Shown in pieces: positions 17,468 to 27,478 of a stretch of 64,000 nt of DNA. How positions within the stretch are numbered: position 1 is the first letter of the stretch; each line of letters opens with the position of its first letter. The stretch is taken from assembly GCA_020882975.1 (NCBI GenBank), contig JAHRFD010000003.1, positions 255,044-319,043 of the forward strand. The letters run 5' to 3'. A model generated the notes under the pieces. That model was not told the DNA's origin. It was given only the letters and a program-made list of their open reading frames with translations, and did not search any database. This DNA is from Microcoleus sp. EPA2. Its GTDB lineage: Bacteria; Cyanobacteriota; Cyanobacteriia; Cyanobacteriales; Microcoleaceae. The position numbers and the translations under genes are program-made.

Positions 17468-18406
17468 ATGTCAAACACTACTCAAAAATACAGATTAGTC
17501 ACCCGCAGCGATTTTGACGGTCTTGTCTGTGCCGTTTTACTCAAAGAACTCGATATTATCGAAGAAATTAAATTCGTTCATCCTAAAGATATGCAGGATG
17601 GAAAAATAGAAATAACCAACAACGATATTACCACAAATTTACCCTATGTTGAAGGTGCTCATCTAGTTTTCGACCACCATTTCAGCGAAACTCTCCGGCA
17701 CGAAAAAATCCAAAAAAACCATATCATCGACCCCTATGCAGCATCCGCAGCCAGGGTACTATACAAATATTATGGAGGTCCAGCCAAGTTTCCCCACATT
17801 TCCGAAGCAATGATGGAAGCTGTTGACAAATCCGACTCCGCTCAATTTTCCCAAGCCGAAGTTTTACATCCCGAAAAATGGGTATTGCTCAACTTCATTA
17901 TGGATGCGAGAACTGGATTAGGCAGATTTAAGGAATTTACAGTTTCCAATTACCAGTTAATGATGGAATTGATTGACTACTGCAAAAACCATAAAATCGA
18001 AGAAATCTTGGAACTTGCTGATGTCAAAGAAAGAGTAGAACTCTACTTCGAGCACGAAGAAAAGTTCAAACAACAATTAGAGCGTTGTGCCAAAGTTTAT
18101 GATGACTTAGTTGTTTTAGATTTGCGAAACGAAGAGATTATTTATGCTGGAAATCGCTTTGTAATTTACGCTTTGTTCCCCCAATGCAATATATCAATTC
18201 ACGCACTTTGGGGACTTAAGCAACAAAATACTGTTTTCGCCGTTGGCAAATCAATTTTTAACAAAACTTCTCAGGTAAATATTGGACATTTAATGTTAAA
18301 ATATGGTGGTGGCGGACACATGAATGCCGGAACTTGTCAAATTGAAAATGACAAAGCTAGTAAAGTTTTGAATGAATTAATTGCACAAATCGATCAAGAT
18401 AGTTGA
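17468..18406 (+). CDS. DHH/DHHA1 family phosphoesterase
   Basis: The 312-residue protein has the metal-binding motifs of the DHH superfamily: DFDG (16-19), DHH near 80 (VFDHHFSE) and the C-terminal DHHA1 motif GGGGHMNAG that binds substrate. The family includes RecJ, nanoRNases, cyclic-dinucleotide phosphodiesterases and exopolyphosphatases, and automatic pipelines often call this subtype exopolyphosphatase. The substrate cannot be told from sequence alone. Cytoplasmic, stand-alone gene; it starts 66 bases from divergent bioF. Confidence 0.8.
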   Translation: MSNTTQKYRLVTRSDFDGLVCAVLLKELDIIEEIKFVHPKDMQDGKIEITNNDITTNLPYVEGAHLVFDHHFSETLRHEKIQKNHIIDPYAASAARVLYKYYGGPAKFPHISEAMMEAVDKSDSAQFSQAEVLHPEKWVLLNFIMDARTGLGRFKEFTVSNYQLMMELIDYCKNHKIEEILELADVKERVELYFEHEEKFKQQLERCAKVYDDLVVLDLRNEEIIYAGNRFVIYALFPQCNISIHALWGLKQQNTVFAVGKSIFNKTSQVNIGHLMLKYGGGGHMNAGTCQIENDKASKVLNELIAQIDQDS

Positions 18407-18448
18407 ATAAACAAGAAGGGAAATTTAATTCTTCTACCACCCTTATTT

Positions 18449-18559
18449 GGTAATCGGTAATGGGTAATAGGCGAAGTGGAGACCAAAAATAATCGTCTGT
18501 AGCTAACCAACTGTCAAATTACCAATCCGGCAATTACGCATTACCTATTACCCCTTACC
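18449..18559. repeat. inverted short-repeat pair (GGTAATGGGTAATAGG type)
   Basis: GGTAATGGGTAATAGG at 18456-18471 is matched, with one difference, by its reverse complement at 18544-18559. The unit belongs to the same GGTAAT-rich repeat type as the insertion in bioF. It lies between the DHH gene and a convergent 71-aa gene and could fold into a long hairpin. Confidence 0.6.
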
Positions 18560-18605
18560 TACGAGTCCGGTGTACCTCATGTTACTGAGAAAGGTTATAT
18601 TCTCG

Positions 18606-18821
18606 TTATGGTTGTTTTTCCACATCTACAGTTTGTGAACTATTATCTTTGACCGAGGGTAAATGGTCTACCAAACCCATATCAAAAGCGACATCCGGCA
18701 ATTCAGAAACCTGATATTTACCAGGTTCAAACAATCGTCCAGGAGTAAAACAAGGCTGTTTTAATTGTACAATTTCTCCCGGTGCAAACATTCCTCTAAA
18801 TCTTTTACTTTCCAGCGCCAT
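18606..18821 (-). CDS. hypothetical protein, 71 aa
   Basis: A short protein with two PGE/PGR turns (FAPGEIVQLKQPCFTPGR) and no membrane segment. It starts 11 bases after the stop of an upstream glycosyltransferase gene on the same strand, so it is probably co-transcribed with it. The alternating hydrophobic pattern suggests a small beta domain. No family recognised; the spacing supports it being real. Confidence 0.6.
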   Translation of the reverse strand: MALESKRFRGMFAPGEIVQLKQPCFTPGRLFEPGKYQVSELPDVAFDMGLVDHLPSVKDNSSQTVDVEKQP

Positions 18822-18832
18822 AATTTTCCTTC

Positions 18833-19954
18833 CTAAAACAACTGTCTCATTAATTTTAGCAACTTTTTACCCGTCGCTTCCCAAGTAAATAAATCCGCCG
18901 TCTCTCTGGCTTTTTGAGCCACCTGAAAACGTCTGGAATCTGCAACAATGTTCCGCAATTGCTCTCGAACAGACTGAAGATTTGGTTCGGCCCAGTGAGG
19001 AGAATTGCTAATTTTCAGATGATGAGTATCATAACACAATCCTACGGGAATTAGATCGTAAGAAATCGGATAGCAGTTATCAATATTAGCATACTCGGTC
19101 GGGCCGCCGTAAAGAGGCATCGCCACGGGCAAACCCGCGGCAAAAGCATCCAAAATCTTGATGGCAAAACCCTCGCCACGAAAGGGAGCTAAAAAAGCAT
19201 CGGCGGATAAGTATAAATTCGCTAGTTCTTGTTTGTCAAAAAACTTAGGTAATATTTCAATTTTTGGTTTAAACCTACCAAATCTATGTTGAAAATCCCT
19301 AATTATTTCTACGATAACGTCAGGGTTTTTGCCACCGTCTTTGATAATTAATTCAACATTAGATTCATGTTGAAATTCTTGACAAAAAGCTTCTATGGCA
19401 ATATCTGTACCAAATCTAGAGAAATCAAAAGAATTGGTCATGTGCAGAATAGACGTTACATAGGGTCGGTTTTTGGGAGATTTTTTAGCATAAAGTTCCG
19501 AGATTAAAGGATTGAATCCCAAAGGAAGGACGGAGATATTATTGGCGGGACATCCTGCTTGGATTAAAACATTTTTAGAATACTCGCTGACAGCAAGTTT
19601 GTGAGAGGAAGTGTGGACAGCATCGTACATCCAATAATCGAATTCATCATGGTTGGTGGCAAATTCATAGTTGATGGCAAAAAATTCTAAATTCAGATGA
19701 CCATTGAGTTCTTTTAAAAAATAGGGTTTCCAGTAATGAGACCATTTTATTTGAAACAAATCCGATGGATGGTTACTCCTCCACTTGGCGATTAGACTGT
19801 TTTCTTCTGCCGTGCAAATGCGCTGCATACGAGGTGTAACTTCTGAGTCTTCGACGGAAATAGGAATCCCCATTTTGTCTAAGGCTTTAGCTAAGGAGAG
19901 TGTGATATCTGCGAAGGAGTTGAAGTGTTGAAATCCGATGTTAAAATGAACCAT
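18833..19954 (-). CDS. glycosyltransferase family 4 protein
   Basis: A 373-residue GT-B fold transferase. The C-terminal nucleotide-sugar site has the pattern FRGEGFAIKILDAFAAGLPVAMP, matching the EX7E-type motif of GT4 (with D in place of the second E), and NISVLPLGFNP precedes it. The donor and acceptor are unknown. It heads a two-gene unit with the 71-aa protein and is not part of the large polysaccharide cluster at the right end. Confidence 0.8.
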   Translation of the reverse strand: MVHFNIGFQHFNSFADITLSLAKALDKMGIPISVEDSEVTPRMQRICTAEENSLIAKWRSNHPSDLFQIKWSHYWKPYFLKELNGHLNLEFFAINYEFATNHDEFDYWMYDAVHTSSHKLAVSEYSKNVLIQAGCPANNISVLPLGFNPLISELYAKKSPKNRPYVTSILHMTNSFDFSRFGTDIAIEAFCQEFQHESNVELIIKDGGKNPDVIVEIIRDFQHRFGRFKPKIEILPKFFDKQELANLYLSADAFLAPFRGEGFAIKILDAFAAGLPVAMPLYGGPTEYANIDNCYPISYDLIPVGLCYDTHHLKISNSPHWAEPNLQSVREQLRNIVADSRRFQVAQKARETADLFTWEATGKKLLKLMRQLF

Positions 19955-20054
19955 TTTTAATATTTTTGACTTTTGAGTTTACTCATTACCAGGAATTATC
20001 CCAGGGAGGCAGAGCCTCTAGATACCTGTTCCGAGGAAATTGGTTATTATCACC

Positions 20055-20264
20055 AACTAATAACTAATAACTAATAACTAATGACTAATGACTAATGACT
20101 AATAACTAATAACTAATGACTAATAACTAATAACTAATAACTAATAACTAATAACTAATGACTAATGACTAATGACTAATGACTAATAACTAATGACTAA
20201 TGACTAATGACTAATGACTAATGACTAATGACTAATGACTAATGACTAATAACTAATAACTAAT
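20055..20264. repeat. heptanucleotide tandem repeat (TAATGAC/TAATAAC)
   Basis: About 30 copies of a 7-base unit, alternating between TAATGAC and TAATAAC, fill most of the 305-base gap between the glycosyltransferase and ClC genes. This is the short tandemly repeated repetitive (STRR) type known from filamentous cyanobacteria. The array ends inside the ClC gene: its CTA (20260-20262) reads TAG on the minus strand and is the ClC stop codon. A small hairpin (GAGGCAGAGCCTC) lies just outside the array near 20005. Confidence 0.9.
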
Positions 20265-23067
20265 TTGCCGATCGCACTAAAATGATTGTACACTCACACC
20301 CGCGCGCCACAGCCTCCGGGATATTCCCGTGCATCACCTGTTTGAGCAGTCCTTCGCGGCTAGCTCCCAGGACGATCGCATCACACTGGTCATTTTGAGC
20401 TAAATCAATTAAAGCATCAGACACAGACTTAGCGCAAACCGAAGTTGAAATTACCTCACAGCCCACCTGGCGCTTGAGAAACTCCGCCGCTTGCTGCAAT
20501 TCATGGCGATTCGGTGAAGCGACAGAAGGCTGGTGCACCTGACATAATCTGATCTCTGGTACTTGACTCGCCGCCACAAAAGCAGGTAACAGTCGCAAAG
20601 CTGCTGCTTGCTTGTAACTACCACGAATCGGTACCAGCCAGCGCTGCAATCCCATCAGCGTATGTAATCCCAATTCCTCGGTTTGAAGCTGGGAATGTGG
20701 CGCAGAAATTTCTTCAGTTTGAGATTCAGGATTTGTGATTTGAGATGGGGAATTTTCTACCGGGTTTATATTGGTTAAATCCACAGATTCTTGACTCAAT
20801 GCTTTTTTCGGGATTCCCATCTTGTCTCCCCAGTCTCTTTTCTGCCCTTTTTGTAATAACTTTTCGCTCCATTTTACTAAAATTACTTCGCAACCAGCTT
20901 GCCGAATTACGGTATCGACAACATCGCCAAAGATGCGTCCAGTCGTCGATGTTTCGCCTTGCCAGCCCATCAAAATCAGATCGATATGTCGCTCCCTAAT
21001 TGTCTCTAAAATCGCATAAGCAACGTCGTGAGATACCCGTATTTGGGTGTGTAGTGGGACATCCCAATGGCGGGCGATGCGCTCGGCTTGTTGCAACAGG
21101 CGTCGGCCTTTTGTTGTCCGCACTGCGGTTTCTGAAGGAGAACTGTTGCGGGGTACTAACATGATTTGTACGCATTCTAGTTCGTAGTTGCGATCGCGCG
21201 CAATTGTCGCCGCCAGCCGTAGCAAAGCTGGTGCTGTGTAGGGATTCGAGAGCGGTACTAACAAGCGGCCGTTTCCTACCTGGGGCGATCTGGTTTGATA
21301 TACAACATAAGAAGGTTCTGGACTTGCCCCCTGGTTTGTTTCTCCGCTCAATCTATTGGACTCAACTCGAATAATATCACTCCGAGTAATAATCCCTATT
21401 AAATGTCGTCCTTCTGTGACGGGTAAGCGACTGAGATTGTACTTGCTAAGCCTGTGTAAAACTTCGCTTAAAGTATCGTTTGCTTTCACAGTTATTGGCT
21501 GGGGAGTCATAAATTCTTTGAGCAGTGCATTGCCCAAATAATTACGTTTTTTGGCATTAGCTAAATCTGATTGACTGACAATTCCCACTAATTTTCCAGC
21601 TTCCACTACTGGAAAACCTCGGTGAGTCGATCGCGAAAAAGCGTGCATTACTTCATCAAAAGTCAGTAGACTCGAAAGAGTTTCAACTTGGCGCTGCATG
21701 ACGTTAGCTGCGTACAAGTCACTCAAACCATCAACAGCAGGTTTATCTTTTTTCAGTTGAATGCCGTTAAACTCCAAAAGGCGATCGTACAAAGAGCCAC
21801 TGTCCACCTTTTCCGCAACTAAATAAGCAACTACAGAACAAATCATCAAAGGTAGCACCAACTTGAAATCCGCCGTAATTTCAAACACAATAACTACCGC
21901 CGTAATCGGAGCCCTAGAAACCGCACAAAAAAAGGCTCCCATTCCCGCCAAAGCGTAAGTAACGGGCAAACCAACACCAAGCCAATCTGCCTGTAATATC
22001 CCCACCATATGACCTAGGGCAGAACCCAGAATTAGGGAAGGCGCAAATAATCCTCCCGGTGCTCCTGAAGCAGCAGAGATAATAGTCAAAGAAAAATGAG
22101 CAATAAAAGCAATTAAACTTGTGACACCGCTAGCTTCTCCGGTTAGTAAAAACTCGCGCAATCCCGTATTATTGCGAAAATTTTCGGGTAATAATGCTAT
22201 TACTAAACCACAAATCAATCCAGCTAAAGCTATTCTAAAAGGCAAGGCAAGTTTGAGAGTTTTTTTATTAAATTGTAATCCCGCCAGAATTCCTTTACTG
22301 AACAAAGCTCCCAGGAAGCCTGCTAAAACTCCTAACAGTACATAAAACGGAATTTCCCCAGCCGAAAAACTGGTTGGGTACTCTCGTAAATTGAGATTTA
22401 AACTATCACCGCCCAAAATTTGTGAAACAACCGCACCAATGAAAGAAGCAATAATGGCAGTACCTAAAGTCAGCCCAGAAACATCGTGCAGTAGTTCTTC
22501 GACTACAAACAAAACCCCTGCAATGGGAGCATTAAAACCCGCAGCTAACCCCGCCGCAGCGCCACAAGCAATCAATTGTCGGCGGTAGTCTGGAGAAGTT
22601 GGCATTAAGTGACCAATCCAGTCTGCCAAAGACGCTCCAATTTGGACAGTAGGGCCTTGTCTGCCCAGGGTTAAACCAGAACCAACTGCTAAAATAGTGG
22701 TGATAAGTTTAGCAACGGCTACTCGTAAATTCAAAGAAAGATTGACACCAGAAAGAGCAGCTTTGACGTGGGGAATGCCACTACCGGCAGTTTCAGGAGC
22801 CCAACGTTCAACCAAAAAACCTGTCAGCAACCCGCCGAATAAACCGACAGCCGGAAGTAAGATTACTGCGGGAATTAATGTTGAGGTAGCTACTCGCCAA
22901 CTGCCGAGCCATCCGACTCCTAATTTGAGTAAAACCCCAGCCAATCCTGAAATTAAGCCAATCAGACAAGCTTCAAATATAGCGAGGCGTTTCGGGCGTA
23001 AAAACAGTTGAGATTCGATGACCCTGGAAGATTCCCTAAATTGTTTAGGGATAGGAATATACCGCAT
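20260..23067 (-). CDS. ClC-type chloride channel/transporter with CBS pair and two universal-stress domains
   Basis: This 935-residue protein has a ClC membrane core (about 30-430), a pair of CBS domains (about 440-575) and two UspA-like domains (about 595-725 and 806-935). The chloride filter GSGIP is at 95-99. The conserved GREGP motif reads GRQGP here, with Q137 in place of the gating glutamate (E148 of the E. coli antiporter), while the internal-proton glutamate position is kept (LFVVEELL). In characterised ClCs a glutamine at the gate abolishes proton coupling and gives a passive chloride path, so this may be channel-like; that is inference. CBS and Usp domains bind adenine nucleotides in other proteins and may link the pore to energy state. 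Plasma or thylakoid membrane. Confidence 0.9.
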   Translation of the reverse strand: MRYIPIPKQFRESSRVIESQLFLRPKRLAIFEACLIGLISGLAGVLLKLGVGWLGSWRVATSTLIPAVILLPAVGLFGGLLTGFLVERWAPETAGSGIPHVKAALSGVNLSLNLRVAVAKLITTILAVGSGLTLGRQGPTVQIGASLADWIGHLMPTSPDYRRQLIACGAAAGLAAGFNAPIAGVLFVVEELLHDVSGLTLGTAIIASFIGAVVSQILGGDSLNLNLREYPTSFSAGEIPFYVLLGVLAGFLGALFSKGILAGLQFNKKTLKLALPFRIALAGLICGLVIALLPENFRNNTGLREFLLTGEASGVTSLIAFIAHFSLTIISAASGAPGGLFAPSLILGSALGHMVGILQADWLGVGLPVTYALAGMGAFFCAVSRAPITAVVIVFEITADFKLVLPLMICSVVAYLVAEKVDSGSLYDRLLEFNGIQLKKDKPAVDGLSDLYAANVMQRQVETLSSLLTFDEVMHAFSRSTHRGFPVVEAGKLVGIVSQSDLANAKKRNYLGNALLKEFMTPQPITVKANDTLSEVLHRLSKYNLSRLPVTEGRHLIGIITRSDIIRVESNRLSGETNQGASPEPSYVVYQTRSPQVGNGRLLVPLSNPYTAPALLRLAATIARDRNYELECVQIMLVPRNSSPSETAVRTTKGRRLLQQAERIARHWDVPLHTQIRVSHDVAYAILETIRERHIDLILMGWQGETSTTGRIFGDVVDTVIRQAGCEVILVKWSEKLLQKGQKRDWGDKMGIPKKALSQESVDLTNINPVENSPSQITNPESQTEEISAPHSQLQTEELGLHTLMGLQRWLVPIRGSYKQAAALRLLPAFVAASQVPEIRLCQVHQPSVASPNRHELQQAAEFLKRQVGCEVISTSVCAKSVSDALIDLAQNDQCDAIVLGASREGLLKQVMHGNIPEAVARGCECTIILVRSAN

Positions 23068-23193
23068 AAATAGGGTTTATTACCTGAATTTTTTAGCTGT
23101 TACCAGACTTTAACAACAAAATCCATCGATTGGACAAAATATAACTAATATTTAACCGCAGATGCAGGCAGATTAACGCGAATTAATTATACA

Positions 23194-25131
23194 CTAACCA
23201 TTTTTGCCAAACTTACTATCCTGCAAAGAATTCCCAATCCCCTGAATCACTCCCCGCCCCACCAAACCAATCCCGCGCCCAATTACCTCAGTCAAAACAT
23301 AAACAACACCCACACCAAACAGCGAAACAACTGCCCGAAGCCTAGGCGCGATCGCATCCCTCATTTCCAGCACCAAAGTCAACCCCAACTGCCATCCAGA
23401 AAGCCGCGCTAACTCCCCATTTCTGGGAGCATAAATACAAACCCTCTGAATTCCCGCATCCCTCAACACAAACAGCCAAAACCTACTCTCAAAAATAGCC
23501 TTCGGTTCCACAAAATAACTTTCCCAACGATACTTCCAAGATAAATTATTCCGAAACCGCTCAATCTCTCGTGTGGAAATTAACTTCCCATCATAAAATT
23601 TTTGCTTAACTTCCTCAACATTCCCAAAATTGTTTAGCAGAGGCTGCACCACTCCACTAGCAACTTGAATTACCAAATTTTCCAACAAATACTCAGCCCG
23701 CTGCATTGCTTCGGGACTGCCAGCCAGACAAGAATTATTATCAACAATCAAGGGATTTTCAAATAGCAAATGCGCAAAAAAATCAACAGTCAGCGGTATT
23801 TTGTCAATAATTTCCGCCCCAACTTCCTCCCGGTTAGAAAGTAGCACTGGGACAACTTCTACCCCATTTATTTTTCCGAAAAATTTCCCACTTTCAGCTA
23901 AACTGCTGGATATTTTTAAATGTGTTTGAAATTTATCTAAAATCCCAGGTTCCCTGACTTGCAGAGTATAATATCTGCCAAAAAAGTTGATGACGGTATC
24001 TTGCCACAAATTCCGCAAAATAGCAGGCATTTTTTCCGTCAATTGAGTTGGCTGCACCTGAGAAAAACGTAACTCTTCGAGCACTTCTTCCAATTGTCCC
24101 AGGATACAATTAATCAATTCCAGCTTTTTGGTCGATCGCAAAACATCGATTTCCAAAGGCACGCCACTCAAATTCACCACATCAAACTGCAACTTAGCAG
24201 CCACCGAGTCAAACAAACTACCTTGCCAATCACCTCCCTGTGTCGAATCCTCGACCAAAGAATCTGTATTCTTAACTACCAATTCCGAATTAATTAACAA
24301 ACTCTTTCTTCTCCCCTCTCCCCTCTGCTTACCCTGAACCCCCTGGCTTTCTTGCCTCTCCGTTCTTCTTGGTGTTGGCAATAACTGACTCACCACCCAA
24401 CGAGCAGCCAGCAATTCTCGGTGATGCCCGCTCAGCAGCAAACCATCCAAAATCGAGCCAAAATCATCATTCCCAGTAGTTTTTGTCTCTTGTAACTCAG
24501 CTTTTACGACGGCCAAAGTTGCGTCTATTTGCCGCAGCCCCGACAGGCAAATATCAGCCAATATTTTTTGGTGTATTGGCTTAGCAACTGTCGGATCGTC
24601 TACTATTTGTTCCACATCTGTGGCAGAGTTTTCTGTTGATTGAACTCCCCCTAAATTCAGTGGAATTTCCCAGCTCACTGCCACATCTTCTGGCCAATAA
24701 CTTTCACCCGATGCCACCAAGCGAATCACGGTCATTGTCAGCGCAATATCTCTACCTTTAGGACAATAGCCATTGACACCTGCTTCCTCCAAAATTGCTC
24801 GCGACTCTGCCGTCAGTGGCCCACCCAGGAGCAACAGGGGCAATTCGGGGTACAAAGTTGCTAACTGGCGACAAAAGGCGATCGCCGACATTTCGCCCAC
24901 TTCGCTCACTTCGCCCGATCGCACTCGTGGCGTATCAAAATCAAATATTACTAAATCTGCGGGCTTCGCTTCTCCATTGGCGATCGATCGCCCCTCTAAA
25001 AGCAACAAAGCCTCTGTCGGCGTGGAAACCTCCGCAAAAATTTGCAAATCAGGATAATCCTGGCAAGCAATTCGCAATCCCAGGCGGAAAATGGGGTCAT
25101 TACCGATCGACAACAATTGAAAATTAGTCAT
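23194..25131 (-). CDS. response-regulator-like protein with DUF3685 domain
   Basis: The open frame begins at 25209, but MTNFQLLSIGNDPIFRLGL at 25131 is the likelier start because a receiver-like domain begins there and the preceding 26 residues look random. The resulting protein has about 645 residues: an N-terminal receiver-like domain (to about 150, with FDFDTPR at the aspartate position), a variable linker, then a long DUF3685 region ending in a hydrophobic stretch (GVGVVYVLTEVIGRGIGLVG). DUF3685 is restricted to cyanobacteria and algae and has no established function. No kinase adjoins it. Confidence 0.75.
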   Translation of the reverse strand: MTNFQLLSIGNDPIFRLGLRIACQDYPDLQIFAEVSTPTEALLLLEGRSIANGEAKPADLVIFDFDTPRVRSGEVSEVGEMSAIAFCRQLATLYPELPLLLLGGPLTAESRAILEEAGVNGYCPKGRDIALTMTVIRLVASGESYWPEDVAVSWEIPLNLGGVQSTENSATDVEQIVDDPTVAKPIHQKILADICLSGLRQIDATLAVVKAELQETKTTGNDDFGSILDGLLLSGHHRELLAARWVVSQLLPTPRRTERQESQGVQGKQRGEGRRKSLLINSELVVKNTDSLVEDSTQGGDWQGSLFDSVAAKLQFDVVNLSGVPLEIDVLRSTKKLELINCILGQLEEVLEELRFSQVQPTQLTEKMPAILRNLWQDTVINFFGRYYTLQVREPGILDKFQTHLKISSSLAESGKFFGKINGVEVVPVLLSNREEVGAEIIDKIPLTVDFFAHLLFENPLIVDNNSCLAGSPEAMQRAEYLLENLVIQVASGVVQPLLNNFGNVEEVKQKFYDGKLISTREIERFRNNLSWKYRWESYFVEPKAIFESRFWLFVLRDAGIQRVCIYAPRNGELARLSGWQLGLTLVLEMRDAIAPRLRAVVSLFGVGVVYVLTEVIGRGIGLVGRGVIQGIGNSLQDSKFGKNG

Positions 25132-25249
25132 CAAACAGCAGAAGGTACGGGATAGGGGTACATGAGAAGAATGGGGGAGACAGGCAGAAAGGATTTGTGG
25201 AGCTATCACCCCTAGAGCAATGGCCGATCGCGATCGACCTTCAGCCCCA

Positions 25250-27469
25250 TTACTCTGGAATTAAATTACCATCGGGAGGACCAGCCGACTCCGGGAGCGG
25301 AGGTGGAGGCGCGGGTTCCGGGGCCGGAGGAGGAGCAGGTTCAGGAGCGGGTGCTGGAGCCTCCTGTCGGGCGGGCGGATAGTAAGGCTCTTCCTGTCGG
25401 GCGGGCGGATAGTAAGGCTCTTCCTGTCGGGCGGGCGGATAGTAAGGCTCTGCTTGTCGGGCGGGCGGATAGTAAGGCTCAGGCTCAGGCGGCGGTGCTT
25501 CTTGCCGAGCTGGTGGGTAATAAGGTTCTGGAGCCGGATCTGGTTCTGGGGGTGGGGCATATTCCTCCCGGACAGGAGGAGGGGCATATTCCTGCTGTTG
25601 CGGAGCCGGTGCATACTCTTCCACAGAAGCTGGCTCAGCTTGGCGAGGACTTTCCGCTGGTATGGGTGCGCTTCTGGCACTCAGTTCCTCACTCCAGCGC
25701 CCGATGGCGCTAGCAGCCTCCGAATGCAGAGCCCTACCGTAACTGACTTGGGATGCCATATCGATCGCCGCTCCCAACCGGCCTTGAGACGCCAACTCAG
25801 CAGCTCGATCCAGAATTGGTCGATCTTGAGCCACTTGCAAGTCGCTGACCCATTGATAGACATTATCCTGAGCTTTAGCATATAAAGTTCTACCGCTCTT
25901 GATTTGGGAAGCCTTATCAATAGCCTCGCTTAGCTTTCCTTGCTTTGCCAGGGCCAGCGCCCCGTCCAAAAACGGCTGATCTTCCACAATTTCTATGCGT
26001 TTAGTCCAGCTCGCCAGGAGAGTTTGGGCTTCTAGCCTGCGGGGGCGGTTTTGAGCGATCAGAGTTACCTGAGCGATCGCACCCTTTAGTCCTTCAACAG
26101 TTCCCGGTGCAGCCAACTGCTTGGCCAGCATCACAAAAGATTTGTCCTCTATCCGCTGAATGTCCTTGCGCCAAGAAGCCACCAAAGTTTGAGCGTGCAC
26201 CCGTCGCGGCTGACTCGGCCCAATGGTTTGCGCTTGGTCGATCGCGATTTCCAAGGCTCCAGGTAGACCAATACTGGCGATCGAATTCGCCATTTGCAGC
26301 CGCACCAAATCTTGAAACTGCACTTGCAAACTCTCTATTTGACCTTGAGCCTTCTGGTATAGAGGACGGCCTGGAGCTATCTTACTAGCAGCACCTTGAC
26401 CTTCTAGCAAGCTAAAAATATGTTCCCCCAGAGGCGTGGTAATCGACTGATTCCAAGTCACCGCCACAGCCCTACCGAACTGCATCAAATCTTGGGCTTC
26501 GGCAAACAGAGGTGAATCCGGTGGCACCACAGAAGCCGCCTCGATCGTCCCGTTCAAATCCTTCGCCTGCAAGCGTTTATTCGCCATTGCCAGCAAAATC
26601 TTACTCCACCCTGCAATTTCCTCCTCTGCTTTGGCGCGCGCAAACAGTTTCGAGTCTATTTTTCTAGCCAAGACGATCGCCTCTGCAAACTTTTGCGGAG
26701 TTTCATCCTTCGCCAACTCCTTCGCCTCGGACAAGCGCTGCCAGCCGTTTCTTTCCACAGCTATCTGCTGGACTAACTCGTTGTAGCGTTTCTGACTCCA
26801 GAAAATATTGTCCAGTTTAAACAGAGCTTGAGCGTAATCCCAGGCTTTTCTTAAATCGTCTACTTTCAAAGCTGCTTGAGCAGTATCGTAGAGCTTTTGA
26901 CCTTCCTGCCAATTTTTTTCCCAAGCGGTAACAGCCTCCTGTACCTCCGGGTAAGACGGACTCGTTTTGGGAATTTTTCCCACAATGTCCATTGCACCTT
27001 TCAAGTCCCCCGCCTCGATTCTTGCTTTGGCAAATCCCAAAATTGCTTTCGACCATTCTCCTACCAAATGTTGGCCCTGGGAGTAGAGTGGGTGTTCTTT
27101 GGGCCAAGCCTGCACCAGGACGATCGCGGATTCTAGCTGTTCTAGTTTCCCAGACTTAGCCGCTTGCTGAGCGCAATAAAGCCGCTCTCCGTCGGCTGCT
27201 AGTGGCGAAAGTTGCTGGCAATTGGGAGGCGGTGGCATCGTCAGCAACCACAGAAATGCTGCTACACCCGTTACTCCAAAGCCCACCAGGACTGTCAGCC
27301 AGATGAGCTGCCACTGCCAAAAACTTCTTTTAGTTTCGACTATCGGTGGCGCTATCGCTTCTGAGCCATCATCCCCTGTAACCGAGTCTGCACTTAATTT
27401 TGCTGTCGGTTCCGAGGGGTGGTTGTATGTCACTGGTCTTGAGAATTTGTCAGATTGTCGTCTCGCCAT
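25250..27469 (-). CDS. membrane-anchored helical-repeat protein with proline-rich tail
   Basis: A 739-residue protein with a polar N-terminus, one membrane segment at about 52-76 and a long helical part (80-620) built from repeated segments of the type LASQGRLGAAIDMASQV, each about 50 residues, suggesting TPR-like superhelical repeats. The tail (about 625-739) is rich in P, E, Y and Q and contains the decapeptide PYYPPARQEE in four near-identical copies. Function unknown; the layout suggests a scaffold on the membrane. It starts 9 bases after a 70-aa gene which follows a PerR-type regulator gene, so the three may be one operon. Confidence 0.75.
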   Translation of the reverse strand: MARRQSDKFSRPVTYNHPSEPTAKLSADSVTGDDGSEAIAPPIVETKRSFWQWQLIWLTVLVGFGVTGVAAFLWLLTMPPPPNCQQLSPLAADGERLYCAQQAAKSGKLEQLESAIVLVQAWPKEHPLYSQGQHLVGEWSKAILGFAKARIEAGDLKGAMDIVGKIPKTSPSYPEVQEAVTAWEKNWQEGQKLYDTAQAALKVDDLRKAWDYAQALFKLDNIFWSQKRYNELVQQIAVERNGWQRLSEAKELAKDETPQKFAEAIVLARKIDSKLFARAKAEEEIAGWSKILLAMANKRLQAKDLNGTIEAASVVPPDSPLFAEAQDLMQFGRAVAVTWNQSITTPLGEHIFSLLEGQGAASKIAPGRPLYQKAQGQIESLQVQFQDLVRLQMANSIASIGLPGALEIAIDQAQTIGPSQPRRVHAQTLVASWRKDIQRIEDKSFVMLAKQLAAPGTVEGLKGAIAQVTLIAQNRPRRLEAQTLLASWTKRIEIVEDQPFLDGALALAKQGKLSEAIDKASQIKSGRTLYAKAQDNVYQWVSDLQVAQDRPILDRAAELASQGRLGAAIDMASQVSYGRALHSEAASAIGRWSEELSARSAPIPAESPRQAEPASVEEYAPAPQQQEYAPPPVREEYAPPPEPDPAPEPYYPPARQEAPPPEPEPYYPPARQAEPYYPPARQEEPYYPPARQEEPYYPPARQEAPAPAPEPAPPPAPEPAPPPPLPESAGPPDGNLIPE
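25363..25482. repeat. 30-bp coding tandem repeat (proline-rich tail)
   Basis: Four copies of a 30-base unit beginning CCTGTCGGGCGGGCGGATAG start at 25363, 25393, 25423 and 25453. They are almost identical at the DNA level, so copy number is likely to vary between strains. On the coding strand they encode PYYPPARQEE. Confidence 0.85.
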
Positions 27470-27478
27470 TACTTCAGC

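Noticed and set aside
20055-20264. CRISPR-like array
   Set aside because: Units are 7 bases without spacers, so it is a simple tandem repeat.
25197-25885. Several long open frames opposite to or overlapping the proline-rich tail
   Set aside because: They arise from the GC-rich 30-base coding repeat of the minus-strand gene and have unnatural composition.
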